A DNA stretch of 50,853 nt. Source: Candidatus Promineofilum glycogenicum (lineage in GTDB: Bacteria; Chloroflexota; Anaerolineae; Promineifilales; Promineifilaceae). A model generated the notes under the pieces. That model worked only from the letters and a program-made list of their open reading frames with translations, was not told the DNA's origin and ran no database searches. The translations under genes and the position numbers were made by a program. Numbering within the stretch: position 1 is the first letter of the stretch; each line of letters opens with the position of its first letter. Positions 35,949 through 43,921 of the stretch are shown in pieces. The stretch is from contig JADJHJ010000019.1 of assembly GCA_016707605.1 (NCBI GenBank), forward strand, positions 1 to 50,853, read 5' to 3'.

Positions 35949-36761
35949 ATGAAACACGAACGATCAGAACCAGTATCGGAAAACGACCCGAATGAGGAGT
36001 TGCGCCGGACGCGGCGCGAATTGGACAAAGTGAAGGCCCGGCTGGAGCGCTTGCAGCGGCGCAAGTCGAGCCTGCTGGCGATGGCCGCCCACGACCTGCG
36101 CACGCCGCTGGCCGTCATCCAGGGGTATTCGCAACTGCTCGACATGGCCCTGGCGGCCGAGACCGACCCCACCATCCGCGAATACGTGGCCACCATCGTC
36201 GCCCACACCGACGCCCTGCGCCACGGCATCGAGAACCTGGTGGCCCTCGACCAGATGGAGCGCGGCGAAGTCGAACTATCCCCCACCCGTTGCGACCTGA
36301 ACGAACTAGTGCGGCAGGCATTGGCCCAGGTGGAAGGGCTGATGACCATCAAGAGCGTCGAGGCGGAGACGGAGATACCGGCCGAGCCGCTGTGGGTCAT
36401 GGTCGACGAGCACCACGTCGGCCGCGTCCTCTACAGCCTCTTTGCCCACACCGAGAAGTACGCCCGCGAGCGCGGCCGGCTGTTCATCACCGTCCGCCGC
36501 GCCGATGACATGGCCCAGGTGACGACGCGCGATCCCAACCGGCTGCTGCCGGCGGAGATGGCCGGCCGGGTGTTCGACCTGGTCGAGGTCAGCCGCGACG
36601 GGCGGGCGGCGCTGCGCGGCACCGATCTGGGGCTGGTGGTGGCCCGCCACGTGGCCGAGGCCCACGACGGGCGGGTGACGGCCGAGAGCGACGCCGCTAT
36701 CGGAACGCGCTTCACGCTCTATTTGCCCCTCGCCCCTGAAATCGAGACGGCGAATGACTGA
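35949..36761 (+). CDS. Histidine kinase-like protein with degenerate ATP-binding domain
   Basis: The 270-residue protein has an N-terminal coiled-coil-like charged stretch (LRRTRRELDKVKARLERLQR). A clear HisKA dimerisation domain follows: LLAMAAHDLRTPLAVIQGYS, with the phospho-acceptor His48. There is no membrane segment or sensor domain. The C-terminal HATPase region is altered. The N-box reads RVLYSLFAHTEKYA, where both asparagines are missing (Ser and His instead). The G1 box reads TRDPNRLLP instead of DxGxGI. Only a G2-like GTDLGLVVARHVAEAHDGRV remains. Loss of ATP binding is inferred, so it may serve as a phosphotransfer or scaffold protein. It overlaps the next gene by 8 nt. Confidence 0.85.
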   Translation: MKHERSEPVSENDPNEELRRTRRELDKVKARLERLQRRKSSLLAMAAHDLRTPLAVIQGYSQLLDMALAAETDPTIREYVATIVAHTDALRHGIENLVALDQMERGEVELSPTRCDLNELVRQALAQVEGLMTIKSVEAETEIPAEPLWVMVDEHHVGRVLYSLFAHTEKYARERGRLFITVRRADDMAQVTTRDPNRLLPAEMAGRVFDLVEVSRDGRAALRGTDLGLVVARHVAEAHDGRVTAESDAAIGTRFTLYLPLAPEIETAND

Positions 36762-37416
36762 GAATCCGCCGCCAACGGGCGTCCCCTTTGACGACGACAC
36801 CTGGCGGCAACTGCCCGACTTCCTCGACCAACTGCCGGAGCCGGTCGCCCTCCACGTCTGGGCCGACGCGGCGGGCGAGCCGGCCGAGCAGGAGGCGGCG
36901 CGACTGGCGGCGACGCTGGCCGAGCGCTTCCCGCAACTCAGCTATCGCCTGCTGCCGCGGCGCGAGAACTACCCCTACTACCCGGTCATCGGCATCATGG
37001 GCGGCCCGGCCGAAGCGCCGCGCGACGACGGCCTGCGCCTCATCGGCCTGCCCATCGGCTACCAAATGACGTCGCTCATCGCCGCCATCCAGGCCGTGGC
37101 CTTTCGCGGCCAGACGCTGGAGCCGGCGACGCGCATCCGCCTCAGCCGTCTGCCGGCCGACGCCGACGTGACCATCGAGGTGCTGACGGCGGCCGACGAC
37201 GAGTGGGGCGGCGTGGCGGCTAAGGCGGCCTTTGGCCTGGCCGCGGCCAGCGCGCGCGTGCGGGCCTATCTGATCGTCACCGACTTCTTCCCCGAAGCGG
37301 CGGCGCGCTACTCGGCCACGACCCTGCCGCACGTCGTCATCAACCGCCGCGTCCACTTCAGCGGCGCGCCCGACGAAGCCGCCCTGCTGCGCCACATCGC
37401 TCTAGCTTTGAAGTAG
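36754..37416 (+). CDS. Cysteine-free tandem thioredoxin-fold protein (PDO/AhpF-N-like)
   Basis: The 220-residue protein follows the two-domain thioredoxin fold of protein disulfide oxidoreductase and the AhpF N-terminal region. The first half has YPYYPVIGIMGG, then LIGLPIGYQMTSLIAAI, matching the family's GxPxGYE-SLI. The second half has IEVLTAADDEWGG (about 148-153), where PDO carries CPYC. It ends PHVVINRRVHFSGAPDEA, with the cis-Pro-like motif retained as LPHV. There is no cysteine at all in the protein, so disulfide chemistry is impossible. It may bind partners or redox proteins. The start overlaps the kinase-like gene by 8 nt, so the two are translationally coupled. Confidence 0.82.
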   Translation: MTENPPPTGVPFDDDTWRQLPDFLDQLPEPVALHVWADAAGEPAEQEAARLAATLAERFPQLSYRLLPRRENYPYYPVIGIMGGPAEAPRDDGLRLIGLPIGYQMTSLIAAIQAVAFRGQTLEPATRIRLSRLPADADVTIEVLTAADDEWGGVAAKAAFGLAAASARVRAYLIVTDFFPEAAARYSATTLPHVVINRRVHFSGAPDEAALLRHIALALK

Positions 37417-37417
37417 G

Positions 37418-37509
37418 AAGAAGAATCTCACGCAAAGACGCAAAGAACGCCAAGCTCAGAAAGCTTTCTGAGCTTGGCGTTCTTTGCGTCTTTGCGTGAG
37501 ATTCTTCTT
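37418..37509. terminator. 92-bp perfect palindrome of CGCAAAGA 8-mers, bidirectional terminator candidate
   Basis: The sequence from 37418 to 37509 is its own reverse complement without a single mismatch, centred between 37463 and 37464. It includes GAATCTCACGCAAAGACGCA and the core AAGCTT. It lies exactly between the ends of the thioredoxin-fold gene (37416) and fabH (37508, minus strand). It should form a 46-bp cruciform or hairpin. Confidence 0.9.
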
Positions 37510-38656
37510 AACTCTCGTCGGGCTTATGCCCATTGGGTGGGCGGGCGACGGCGGCTTCGACGCGGCGTTGCAGGCGGCGCAGGCGCGAACGGCCGCGGGC
37601 CATCACGTAGCGCACGCGCTTCCACTCGTGGTCGATGAACGACACCTGCGGCGGCGTCACGTCCCACTTGAGCAGCGACGCCCCCCAGGTCAGCCCGCCG
37701 CCGAAGCCGACGAAGATCACGTTGTCGTCCGGCTTCAGTCGCCCCTCTTCCACCGCTTCGCACAGAGCAATGGGGATCGAGGCGGCCGAGGTATTGCCGG
37801 TGCGCTCGACGTTGAGATAGAACTTCTCCAGCGGCAGCTTCAGCTTCTTGGCCGCCGTCTCGATGATGCGCACGTTGGCCTGGTGGGGGATGATGAGGGC
37901 CACGTCCTCGAGGGCCATCTCGCCCATTTTCAGCACGTCCTGGATGGACGAGGCGATGACGTTGGTGGCGAAGCGGTAGACCTGGCGGCCGTCCATGTCG
38001 ACGATGTTCTTGTGGTGGCCGTTGTGGGCAAACTCGGCTCCGGCGATGGGCACCGGGTTATGGTAGAGAGCGGGCAACGACAGCAGGTCGCCGCCGGAGC
38101 CGTCGGAGCGCAGGGTCGTGCTCAGCACGCCGCCGGGCACGCTGGAGCCTTTCAGCACCACCGCCCCCGCGCCGTCGCCGAACAGGACGCACGTGCCGCG
38201 GTCGCTCCAGTCGATGACGCGCGACATCGTCTCCGCGCCGATGACCACGGCGTTGCGCACCGCGCCGGTGGCGATGGATTGCGAGGCCATCTGCAACGCA
38301 TAGACGAAGCCGGAGCAGGCCGCGCTCAGGTCGAACGCCCCGGCCCGCCCCGCGCCCAGATAGTCCTGCACCAGGCAGGCCGTGGACGGGAACATGTGCC
38401 CCGGCGTCGAGGTGGCGACGATGATCAGCTCCACCTGCGATGGGTGCAGATCGGCCACGGCCAGGGCGCGGGCGGCGGCCTCGAAGGCCAGCGTGGCCGT
38501 CGTCTCGTGGGGCGCGGCGATATGGCGGCTGCGGATGCCGGTGCGTTGGTGGATCCACTCGTCCGTCGTATCGACCAGGTGGGACAGTTCGTCGTTGGTC
38601 ACCACCCGCTCGGGCAGGTAGCGGCCCCAGCCGACTATGTGGGCGTATCGCATCAT
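37508..38656 (-). CDS. fabH: 3-oxoacyl-ACP synthase III (KASIII/FabH-like)
   Basis: The 382-residue thiolase-fold enzyme has the KASIII catalytic triad: Cys114 in FDLSAACSGFVYA, His258 in IIPHQANVRII, and Asn288 in RTGNTSAASIPIA. The substrate loop is DGAGAVVLKG. FabH condenses acyl-CoA with malonyl-ACP to start fatty-acid synthesis. It is longer than the usual 320-330 residues because of a basic C-terminal extension from residue 332 (FIDHEWKRVRYVMARGRSRL), which is not a known FabH feature. It begins with two ATGs (38656 and 38653) and has no clear ribosome-binding site. It stands alone in the window, with no other fab gene next to it, so specialised KASIII roles are possible. Confidence 0.93.
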   Translation of the reverse strand: MMRYAHIVGWGRYLPERVVTNDELSHLVDTTDEWIHQRTGIRSRHIAAPHETTATLAFEAAARALAVADLHPSQVELIIVATSTPGHMFPSTACLVQDYLGAGRAGAFDLSAACSGFVYALQMASQSIATGAVRNAVVIGAETMSRVIDWSDRGTCVLFGDGAGAVVLKGSSVPGGVLSTTLRSDGSGGDLLSLPALYHNPVPIAGAEFAHNGHHKNIVDMDGRQVYRFATNVIASSIQDVLKMGEMALEDVALIIPHQANVRIIETAAKKLKLPLEKFYLNVERTGNTSAASIPIALCEAVEEGRLKPDDNVIFVGFGGGLTWGASLLKWDVTPPQVSFIDHEWKRVRYVMARGRSRLRRLQRRVEAAVARPPNGHKPDES

Positions 38657-38844
38657 GCGTGCTTGTCGTTGAGCAACAGTCTCGGTTATTAGAAACCCTG
38701 CTGGTTAGGATGAGTTGCGGCAAGGGATAGTTGCGTTGCGGATCCTCCGGGGGCTACAATCTGGAAGGAAACCGCAGATTACGCAGATTGGATTAGTCGA
38801 GTTGAGTAGGTTTGGGCTTTGGGTGGCCGCTCGCCCCAAGAGAT

Positions 38845-40800
38845 ATGAATCAATCTTCATCTAGCACGGGGGGCTGGCGGCGGTTAATCGGCGTTGGCTG
38901 TTTGCTGTTATTGCTGGTCGCCGCAGCGGGGGTGGTGGGCTGGGTGGCACTGCGGGTGGCGCGGCCGGCGGCGTCAGCGGCGGTGACGCCCACGCCGGCC
39001 CCGCTGGTAACCGTGACCCCCCTGGCCCCGTCGCCCAACGGCCCGGCCGCCTTCCCCTCCGTGCCGGCCACCGTGGACGGCCGGCCGCCGCCGGCGCGGG
39101 CCGAACTGGACTACGCCCGCCTGTTCACCATGACCGTGCCCGCGCTCGACCCGTTCGCCACGGCCGAAGAGTTGGGCGGGCGGGAATTGGGCGAGCCAAC
39201 AGTCGTCGCCGCGCCCTATGCCGTTGGCGACCGGCTGACCTTTCAGACAACCGACGGCCCGCGCCAGGCCGAACTGGTCTACCTGGACGAACTGGCCGCC
39301 TACTGGGTGGAGAGCGGGCTGGCGCTTGACCGGAACGCGCTGGCCACGGCCGCCGAGCGGCTGCGCGCGCGCGCTTACCCCCTGCTCAGCGCCACCTTCG
39401 GCCAGGAGGCGCGCCCCGGCGTCGATGGCGACCCGCGCTTCCACGTCCTCCACGTCCTCGGCCCGCCCGACGCCGACGAACTCGGCTACTTCAGCGACGA
39501 GGACGAGTACCCGCGGGCGCTCTTCCCCGGCTCCAACGAGCGCGAGATGGTCACCCTCAACCTGTCGCAACTGGAAGTCGGCACGCCGCTCTATGACGGC
39601 ACGCTCGTCCACGAGGTGCAGCACCTCATCCAGTGGAATCTGGACGCCAACGAGGACGCCTGGCTCAACGAGGGGCTGTCGCAGGTGGCCGAGACGCTGG
39701 CCGGCCTGGATACGGTCGACGCCTGGGCCTACACTGAGCAGCCTTTCGTGCGCCTCGACCGCTGGTCAGACCTGGACGTAGAAGCCCACTACGCCGGCAG
39801 TTACCTCTACCTGCTCTATCTTTGGGAGCAACTGGGCGACGCGGCCCTGACCGAACTGGCCCGCCATCCGGCCAACGGGCTGGCCGCCGTGCGCGCCGTG
39901 CTGGCCGGCCACCGGCCCGACCTGACATTGGAGCAGTTCAGCGGCGACTGGCTGACGGCCCTCTATCTGGATGGGCAGACGGCCGACCCGCGCTATGACC
40001 TGGCCCACGTGGCCGGGCTGGGGCCGCTCTTCCTGACCAATCGCGTGCGGCAGTTGCCCTTCGAGGCCACGGCAACGCTCGATCAGATGGCGTTGGACGT
40101 GATTGACCTGGAGTTCAGCGGCCCGGCGGTCATCTCCTTCGCCGGCGACGCCACCGCCGCGCTCATCGACGCGCCGCCGCCGGGCAGCGAGGCGTTCTGG
40201 TTCGCGCCGCCGGCCAGCAGCAGCCGCGCCCAACTGACGGCTGAGGTAGACCTGACCGGCGGGGCCGCGCCGGCCCTCGACTTCGCCGTCTGGCACGATC
40301 TGGAGGTGGACTACGACTTCGCTTACCTGTCGGCCTCGGTTGACGGCGGGCAGACGTGGGACGTGCTACGCCCGGCCGGGGCGGTGGTGGGGGCCTATGG
40401 CGCAGCCTGGGGCGGAGCGAGCGGCGGCTGGCGGCGCGAGTCGGTGTCGCTGAGCGCCTACGCCGGGCGGCCGGTGCGGCTGCGCTTCGACGTGGTGACC
40501 GACTTCGAGGGGTTGGGGCGCGGCTTTGCCCTCAGCGACCTGGTGGTGGCCGGGGTGGCGGCTCAACCGGAGTGGCAGCCGGATGGCTTCGTCGAGACGG
40601 GCCGGCTGTTGCCGCAACGCTGGGAGGTGCGGCTGATCCGCGAGGGCCAAACGGCGGAGGTCACGCGGCTGGCGCTGGATGCGTCGGGCCGGGGGCAGTT
40701 AGCGGTGGAGTTGGGGCCGGAGGGGGGCGCGCTGCTGGTCATGCCCCTGACCCCCTTCGCGCCGGGGACGGCCGACTACTGGCTGCGCGTCGCCCGCTGA
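38845..40800 (+). CDS. Membrane-anchored zinc metallopeptidase with jelly-roll C-terminus
   Basis: The 651-residue protein starts with a signal anchor (LIGVGCLLLLLVAAAGVVGW) and a proline/threonine-rich linker. The catalytic region has GTLVHEVQHLIQWNLDAN (HExxH, His256) and a downstream WLNEGLSQVAET with the third zinc-ligand Glu, as in M30/hyicolysin-type peptidases. The C-terminus is a beta domain like those after immune-inhibitor-A-type enzymes (LSASVDGGQTWDVL, GFALSDLVVAG). It should be secreted or surface-anchored and cleave proteins outside the cell. ATG 38845 (MNQSSSSTGG) is chosen; the upstream frame lacks a signal and a ribosome-binding site. Confidence 0.85.
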   Translation: MNQSSSSTGGWRRLIGVGCLLLLLVAAAGVVGWVALRVARPAASAAVTPTPAPLVTVTPLAPSPNGPAAFPSVPATVDGRPPPARAELDYARLFTMTVPALDPFATAEELGGRELGEPTVVAAPYAVGDRLTFQTTDGPRQAELVYLDELAAYWVESGLALDRNALATAAERLRARAYPLLSATFGQEARPGVDGDPRFHVLHVLGPPDADELGYFSDEDEYPRALFPGSNEREMVTLNLSQLEVGTPLYDGTLVHEVQHLIQWNLDANEDAWLNEGLSQVAETLAGLDTVDAWAYTEQPFVRLDRWSDLDVEAHYAGSYLYLLYLWEQLGDAALTELARHPANGLAAVRAVLAGHRPDLTLEQFSGDWLTALYLDGQTADPRYDLAHVAGLGPLFLTNRVRQLPFEATATLDQMALDVIDLEFSGPAVISFAGDATAALIDAPPPGSEAFWFAPPASSSRAQLTAEVDLTGGAAPALDFAVWHDLEVDYDFAYLSASVDGGQTWDVLRPAGAVVGAYGAAWGGASGGWRRESVSLSAYAGRPVRLRFDVVTDFEGLGRGFALSDLVVAGVAAQPEWQPDGFVETGRLLPQRWEVRLIREGQTAEVTRLALDASGRGQLAVELGPEGGALLVMPLTPFAPGTADYWLRVAR

Positions 40801-40883
40801 ACGACCGGCGCTCGCTGGCCGCCTGAAAGGCCACAGTCAATCTGACAATCTGTGAAATCTGCGTAATCTGCGGTTGCTTGCTC

Positions 40884-41093
40884 TTACGAGTGCGTCTCCA
40901 TCCGGTACTGCGTCTCCAGTTCGCGCCGCTTCTCGTCGCGGGCCTGGCGCGCCTCGGCCAGCGTCAGTTGCCAGCGCTCCTCGGCGCTCTGAATGAGTTC
41001 CGTACCCGATGCCGGGGTCAGCAGCAGCGCCGTCACCGCGCCGACCAGCGCCCCACACACCGCCCCGGCCATAAATCCCATGAACTTGCCCAT
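40884..41093 (-). CDS. YtxH domain-containing small membrane protein
   Basis: The 69-residue protein starts MGKFMGFMAGAVCGALVGAV, a single glycine-rich transmembrane segment. LTPASGTELI follows, and then a charged coiled-coil-like tail (EERWQLTLAEARQARDEKRR). This is the YtxH/gas-vesicle-GvpP-like family, often linked to stress. ATG 41093 has AGGAG 8 nt upstream and a TATAAT at 41124-41129. The extra 14 codons of the longer frame (start 41135) lie over that promoter and are excluded. Confidence 0.88.
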   Translation of the reverse strand: MGKFMGFMAGAVCGALVGAVTALLLTPASGTELIQSAEERWQLTLAEARQARDEKRRELETQYRMETHS

Positions 41094-41123
41094 ACTATCG
41101 CTCCTGTTGTTCTGTTGGGCAGG

Positions 41124-41129
41124 ATTATA
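41124..41129 (-). promoter_or_regulatory. -10 box (TATAAT) for ytxH
   Basis: TATAAT on the minus strand lies 31 nt before ATG 41093. The predicted start is at about 41117 and leaves room for AGGAG. No clear -35 was found. Confidence 0.5.
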
Positions 41130-41172
41130 GCGCACGTGCGCCAGTCAGGCAGTAAGCTCACGCAAAGGAGAA

Positions 41173-41262
41173 AAGAGTATCTCACGCAAAGACACAAAGA
41201 GCGCAAAGCTCAAGAACCTTTCTTAGCTTTGCGTTCTTTGCGTCTTTGCGTGAGATACTCTT
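41173..41262. repeat. Inverted repeat of CGCAAAG-type 8-mers
   Basis: The left arm AAGAGTATCTCACGCAAAGA pairs with a right arm ending at 41262. It is close kin to the 92-bp palindrome at 37418-37509, with several mismatches. It lies between ytxH and the divergent Nfu_N gene. Related single arms lie at 44804-44836 and 48450-48500. Confidence 0.85.
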
Positions 41263-41307
41263 CTTGCCGTCCTTGCGTCTTCGCGTCTTTGCGTTAACTT
41301 CTTCCCT

Positions 41308-41586
41308 ATGTCAGAGTACATCGAAATTGACGCCGAGATGGACGACGATGGGGCCATTGTGTTCGCCACGAACCTGGCGCTGACGGCCGAGGGGCGAGAG
41401 GAGCAGTACGACTCGGCCGCGGCGCTGGAGGAAGGTTCGCCGGTGGCCCAGGCGCTGTCGCTCGTGCCGGGCATTGCCGCCCTGACGATGCGCGGTGGGC
41501 AGATGACGCTGACCCCCGCGCCCGACGCCGACTACCACGCCCTCGTCGCCGACGTGACGGCGGCGCTAAAGGAGTTCTTTCTCTAA
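41308..41586 (+). CDS. Small Nfu/NifU N-terminal-domain protein
   Basis: The 92-residue protein matches the N-terminal domain of Nfu scaffold proteins: AALEEGSPVAQALSLVPGIA, then LTMRGGQMTLTPAPDADYHA and a final AALKEFFL. In full Nfu proteins this domain precedes the CxxC cluster-binding domain. Here it stands alone and has no cysteine, so it cannot carry a cluster by itself. It may help a separate cluster carrier, such as the A-type protein 2.3 kb away. ATG 41308 is the first start and has no Shine-Dalgarno; repeats lie on both sides. Confidence 0.78.
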   Translation: MSEYIEIDAEMDDDGAIVFATNLALTAEGREEQYDSAAALEEGSPVAQALSLVPGIAALTMRGGQMTLTPAPDADYHALVADVTAALKEFFL

Positions 41587-41607
41587 ACCACCGCTTAAAG
41601 AGAAATG

Positions 41608-41755
41608 ATCCGCAGATTGGGCAGATTCGGCAGATTTCAAAACCGCTCACGCCAAGGCGCGCAGGAAGAAAAGGGCTTTCCTAATCTTCCCTGCGTCTTG
41701 CCTGGCGGGGTCTTCTCTTCTTCTGAAATCTGCCCAATCTGCCTAATCTGCGGAT
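41608..41755. repeat. Inverted repeat of CAGATT-type 9-mers with a different insert
   Basis: ATCCGCAGATTGGGCAGATT at the left (41608-41642) pairs with 41721-41755. The space between holds GCTCACGCCAAGGCGCGCAG and its partial complement, which belong to the CGCAAAG family. One repeat family has thus been placed inside another. It fills the gap between the Nfu_N gene and aspS. Confidence 0.85.
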
Positions 41756-41782
41756 AAAAAGGAATCTGTGGTTTCTTCCCTC

Positions 41783-43555
41783 TTAACTCTTGGCCTTAAT
41801 CGCCAGTTGCAACTCATCCAGTTGGCGCGGCAGGACGACCGAGGGCGCGTCGGCCATCAGGTCGGTGGCCTGGGCCGTCTTGGGGAAGGCCATCACCTCG
41901 CGGATATTCGGCTCGCCGGCCATCAGCGCCATCAGCCGGTCGATGCCCGGCGCGATGCCGCCGTGGGGCGGCGCGCCAAACTCGAACGCCTCCAACAGGT
42001 GGCCGAACTGCTCCCGCGCCTGCTCCATCGAGAAGCCGATGAGGGACATGATCTTGGCCTGGAGCGTCTGGTCGTGGATTCGGATGCTGCCGCCGGCGAC
42101 TTCGTAGCCGTTGCACACCAGGTCGTACTGCTGGCTGAGCACGGCCGCCGGGTCGCTATCCAGCAGCGGAATGTGCTCCGGCTTGGGCGCGGTGAACATG
42201 TGGTGGCTGGGGGCGAAGTGCCCCTCTTCCATCGCTTCCTCGAACAGCGGGAAGTCGATCACCCAGGCAAAGGCCAGCTTCTTCTCGTCGGTCAGCCCCA
42301 GCCGGCGGGCCAGTTCCGTGCGCAGCGCGCTGAGCGCGTTGTGGACGATGGCCTTGCTGTCGCTGGCGATGAGGATGAGGTCGCCCGGCTTGGCGTCCAG
42401 CCGCTCGGTCAGGGCGATGAGCTGGTCGACGGTGAAGAACTTGGCGATGGGGCCGCGAATCTCGCCCGTGTCGGGCTGGATGGCCAGCCAGGCCAGCGCC
42501 TTAGCTCCCTGAGCGCGGGCCATCGCTTCCAGGTCGTCCAGTTGCTTGCGGCTATACGTGCCACAACCGGGGGCGCAGATGGCCTTGACCCGCTTGCCGG
42601 CGGCCACGTTCTCGGCGAAGACACGGAAGGCGCTGCTGCCGGCGATGTCGCCAATGTCGACCAGTTCCAGGCCGTAGCGCAGGTCGGGCCGGTCGGTGCC
42701 GAAGCGCTCGGTGGCCTCGGCGTAGCTGAGGCGCGGGAACTGCTCGTGGGCCAGCGGCACCAGGCTGACCGCTTTGACCATGCCGACCATTAACTCTTCG
42801 ATCAGGTTCAGCACGTCGTCGCGCTCGACGAAGCTCATCTCCATGTCGAGTTGGGTGAACTCCGGCTGGCGGTCGGCGCGCAGGTCTTCGTCGCGGAAGC
42901 AGCGGGCGATCTGGAAGTAGCGCTCGTAGCCGGCGACCATCAGCAGTTGCTTGAGCTGCTGCGGGCTTTGCGGCAGGGCGTAGAACTTGCCGGGGTGGAC
43001 GCGGCTGGGAACGAGGTAGTCGCGCGCCCCCTCCGGTGTGCTCTTGAACAGGATGGGCGTCTCGACCTCGATGAAGCCGCGCGCGCCCAGAAAGTCGCGG
43101 ATGAACTTGACCGCATTGTGGCGCAGGACGAGGTTGCGCTGCATCCGCTCGCGGCGCAGGTCGAGGTAGCGGTAGCGCAGGCGGACGGTTTCGTCCACGG
43201 CGTCGTCGCGGTCGATGGGGAAGGGCGTCGGCTTGGCGGTGTTCAGCACGACGACGCGGTCGGCCAGCACCTCGATCTCGCCCGTGGGCAGCCCGGTGTT
43301 CTCCTGGCCCGCCGGCCGGCGGCTGACCTGGCCGGTCACCTGAACGACGTACTCGCCACGCACCCCCGCGGCGGCGGCAAAGGCGTCGGCCGAGCGCCCG
43401 GCATCGACCACGACCTGCGCCTTGCCGGCGCGGTCGCGCAAGTCGATGAAGATAACGCCGCCCATGTCGCGCCGTTTGTTGACCCATCCCGCCAGCGTGA
43501 CGGTCTGGCCGATGTGCTCGCTGCGTAGTTCGCCGCAACTGTGCGTCTTCAACAT
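41783..43555 (-). CDS. aspS: Aspartate--tRNA ligase
   Basis: The 590-residue protein is a class II bacterial AspRS. The N-terminal OB-fold anticodon domain has WVNKRRDMGGVIFIDLRDRA. The catalytic domain has motif 2 around FYALPQSPQQLKQLLMVAGY with RDEDLRADRQPEFTQLD, and motif 3 GIAPGIDRLMALMAG. A bacterial insertion (GAD) domain lies between. It charges tRNA-Asp, or also tRNA-Asn if non-discriminating. The loop reads RRDMGG rather than the RRDHGG often seen in non-discriminating enzymes, which leans to a tRNA-Asp-specific type, but this is weak. The start ATG 43555 has AGGAAGG upstream. It is flanked by repeats. Confidence 0.97.
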   Translation of the reverse strand: MLKTHSCGELRSEHIGQTVTLAGWVNKRRDMGGVIFIDLRDRAGKAQVVVDAGRSADAFAAAAGVRGEYVVQVTGQVSRRPAGQENTGLPTGEIEVLADRVVVLNTAKPTPFPIDRDDAVDETVRLRYRYLDLRRERMQRNLVLRHNAVKFIRDFLGARGFIEVETPILFKSTPEGARDYLVPSRVHPGKFYALPQSPQQLKQLLMVAGYERYFQIARCFRDEDLRADRQPEFTQLDMEMSFVERDDVLNLIEELMVGMVKAVSLVPLAHEQFPRLSYAEATERFGTDRPDLRYGLELVDIGDIAGSSAFRVFAENVAAGKRVKAICAPGCGTYSRKQLDDLEAMARAQGAKALAWLAIQPDTGEIRGPIAKFFTVDQLIALTERLDAKPGDLILIASDSKAIVHNALSALRTELARRLGLTDEKKLAFAWVIDFPLFEEAMEEGHFAPSHHMFTAPKPEHIPLLDSDPAAVLSQQYDLVCNGYEVAGGSIRIHDQTLQAKIMSLIGFSMEQAREQFGHLLEAFEFGAPPHGGIAPGIDRLMALMAGEPNIREVMAFPKTAQATDLMADAPSVVLPRQLDELQLAIKAKS

Positions 43556-43837
43556 GGTTTCCTTCCTGATTTAGCGATAAGGCTGGGATTATTTCGCGCT
43601 CCGGCCCGGTTTTCTGGCAGAAGGCAATGGCCGATTCTAACATACCCCACGCCGCCCGACAAAGTTCCCCCGCCCCTTGGGAGAGGGTTAGGGAGAGGGT
43701 CTCGTCCCCTCGCCCCCCGGGAGAGGGTTAGGGAGAGGGTCTTGTCCTTGTGACAGCACGCCCTCCCCTAACCCCTCCCAAAGGGAGGGGGACTGGAAAG
43801 AGAGGCATAGCCATTTAATAGAAACATTTCATAAATA
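43556..43837. other. 366-nt gap between aspS and the Fe-S carrier gene: repeats, no gene
   Basis: No gene is visible in the 366 nt between aspS and the A-type carrier gene. From 43667 to 43741 are two copies of GGGAGAGGGTTAGGGAGAGG with CTCGCCCC-type partners, the same family as the glpD insertion. An inverted C-rich copy (CCCTCCCCTAACCCCTCCCA, about 43760-43779) follows. The right end, from about 43815, is AT-rich and holds the promoter of the next gene. Confidence 0.8.
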
Positions 43838-43866
43838 TTGACTTCCCTCAATATGACTGCTAAAAT
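43838..43866 (+). promoter_or_regulatory. Promoter of the Fe-S carrier gene (TTGACT-N17-TAAAAT)
   Basis: TTGACT (43838-43843) and TAAAAT (43861-43866) have ideal 17-nt spacing, with a TGC just before the -10. The surroundings are AT-rich (ATAAATATTGACT). The predicted start is at about 43873, giving a leader of about 50 nt with AAGGA before ATG 43922. Confidence 0.8.
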
Positions 43867-43921
43867 CCACTCAAATTCACCGGCACATCACGGCCGCTAT
43901 TTGAGCAAGGACTGAGACAAC

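Noticed and set aside
37418..37509. The palindrome as an insertion sequence or its terminal repeats
   Set aside because: There is no transposase or open frame between arms; it is a single perfect hairpin.
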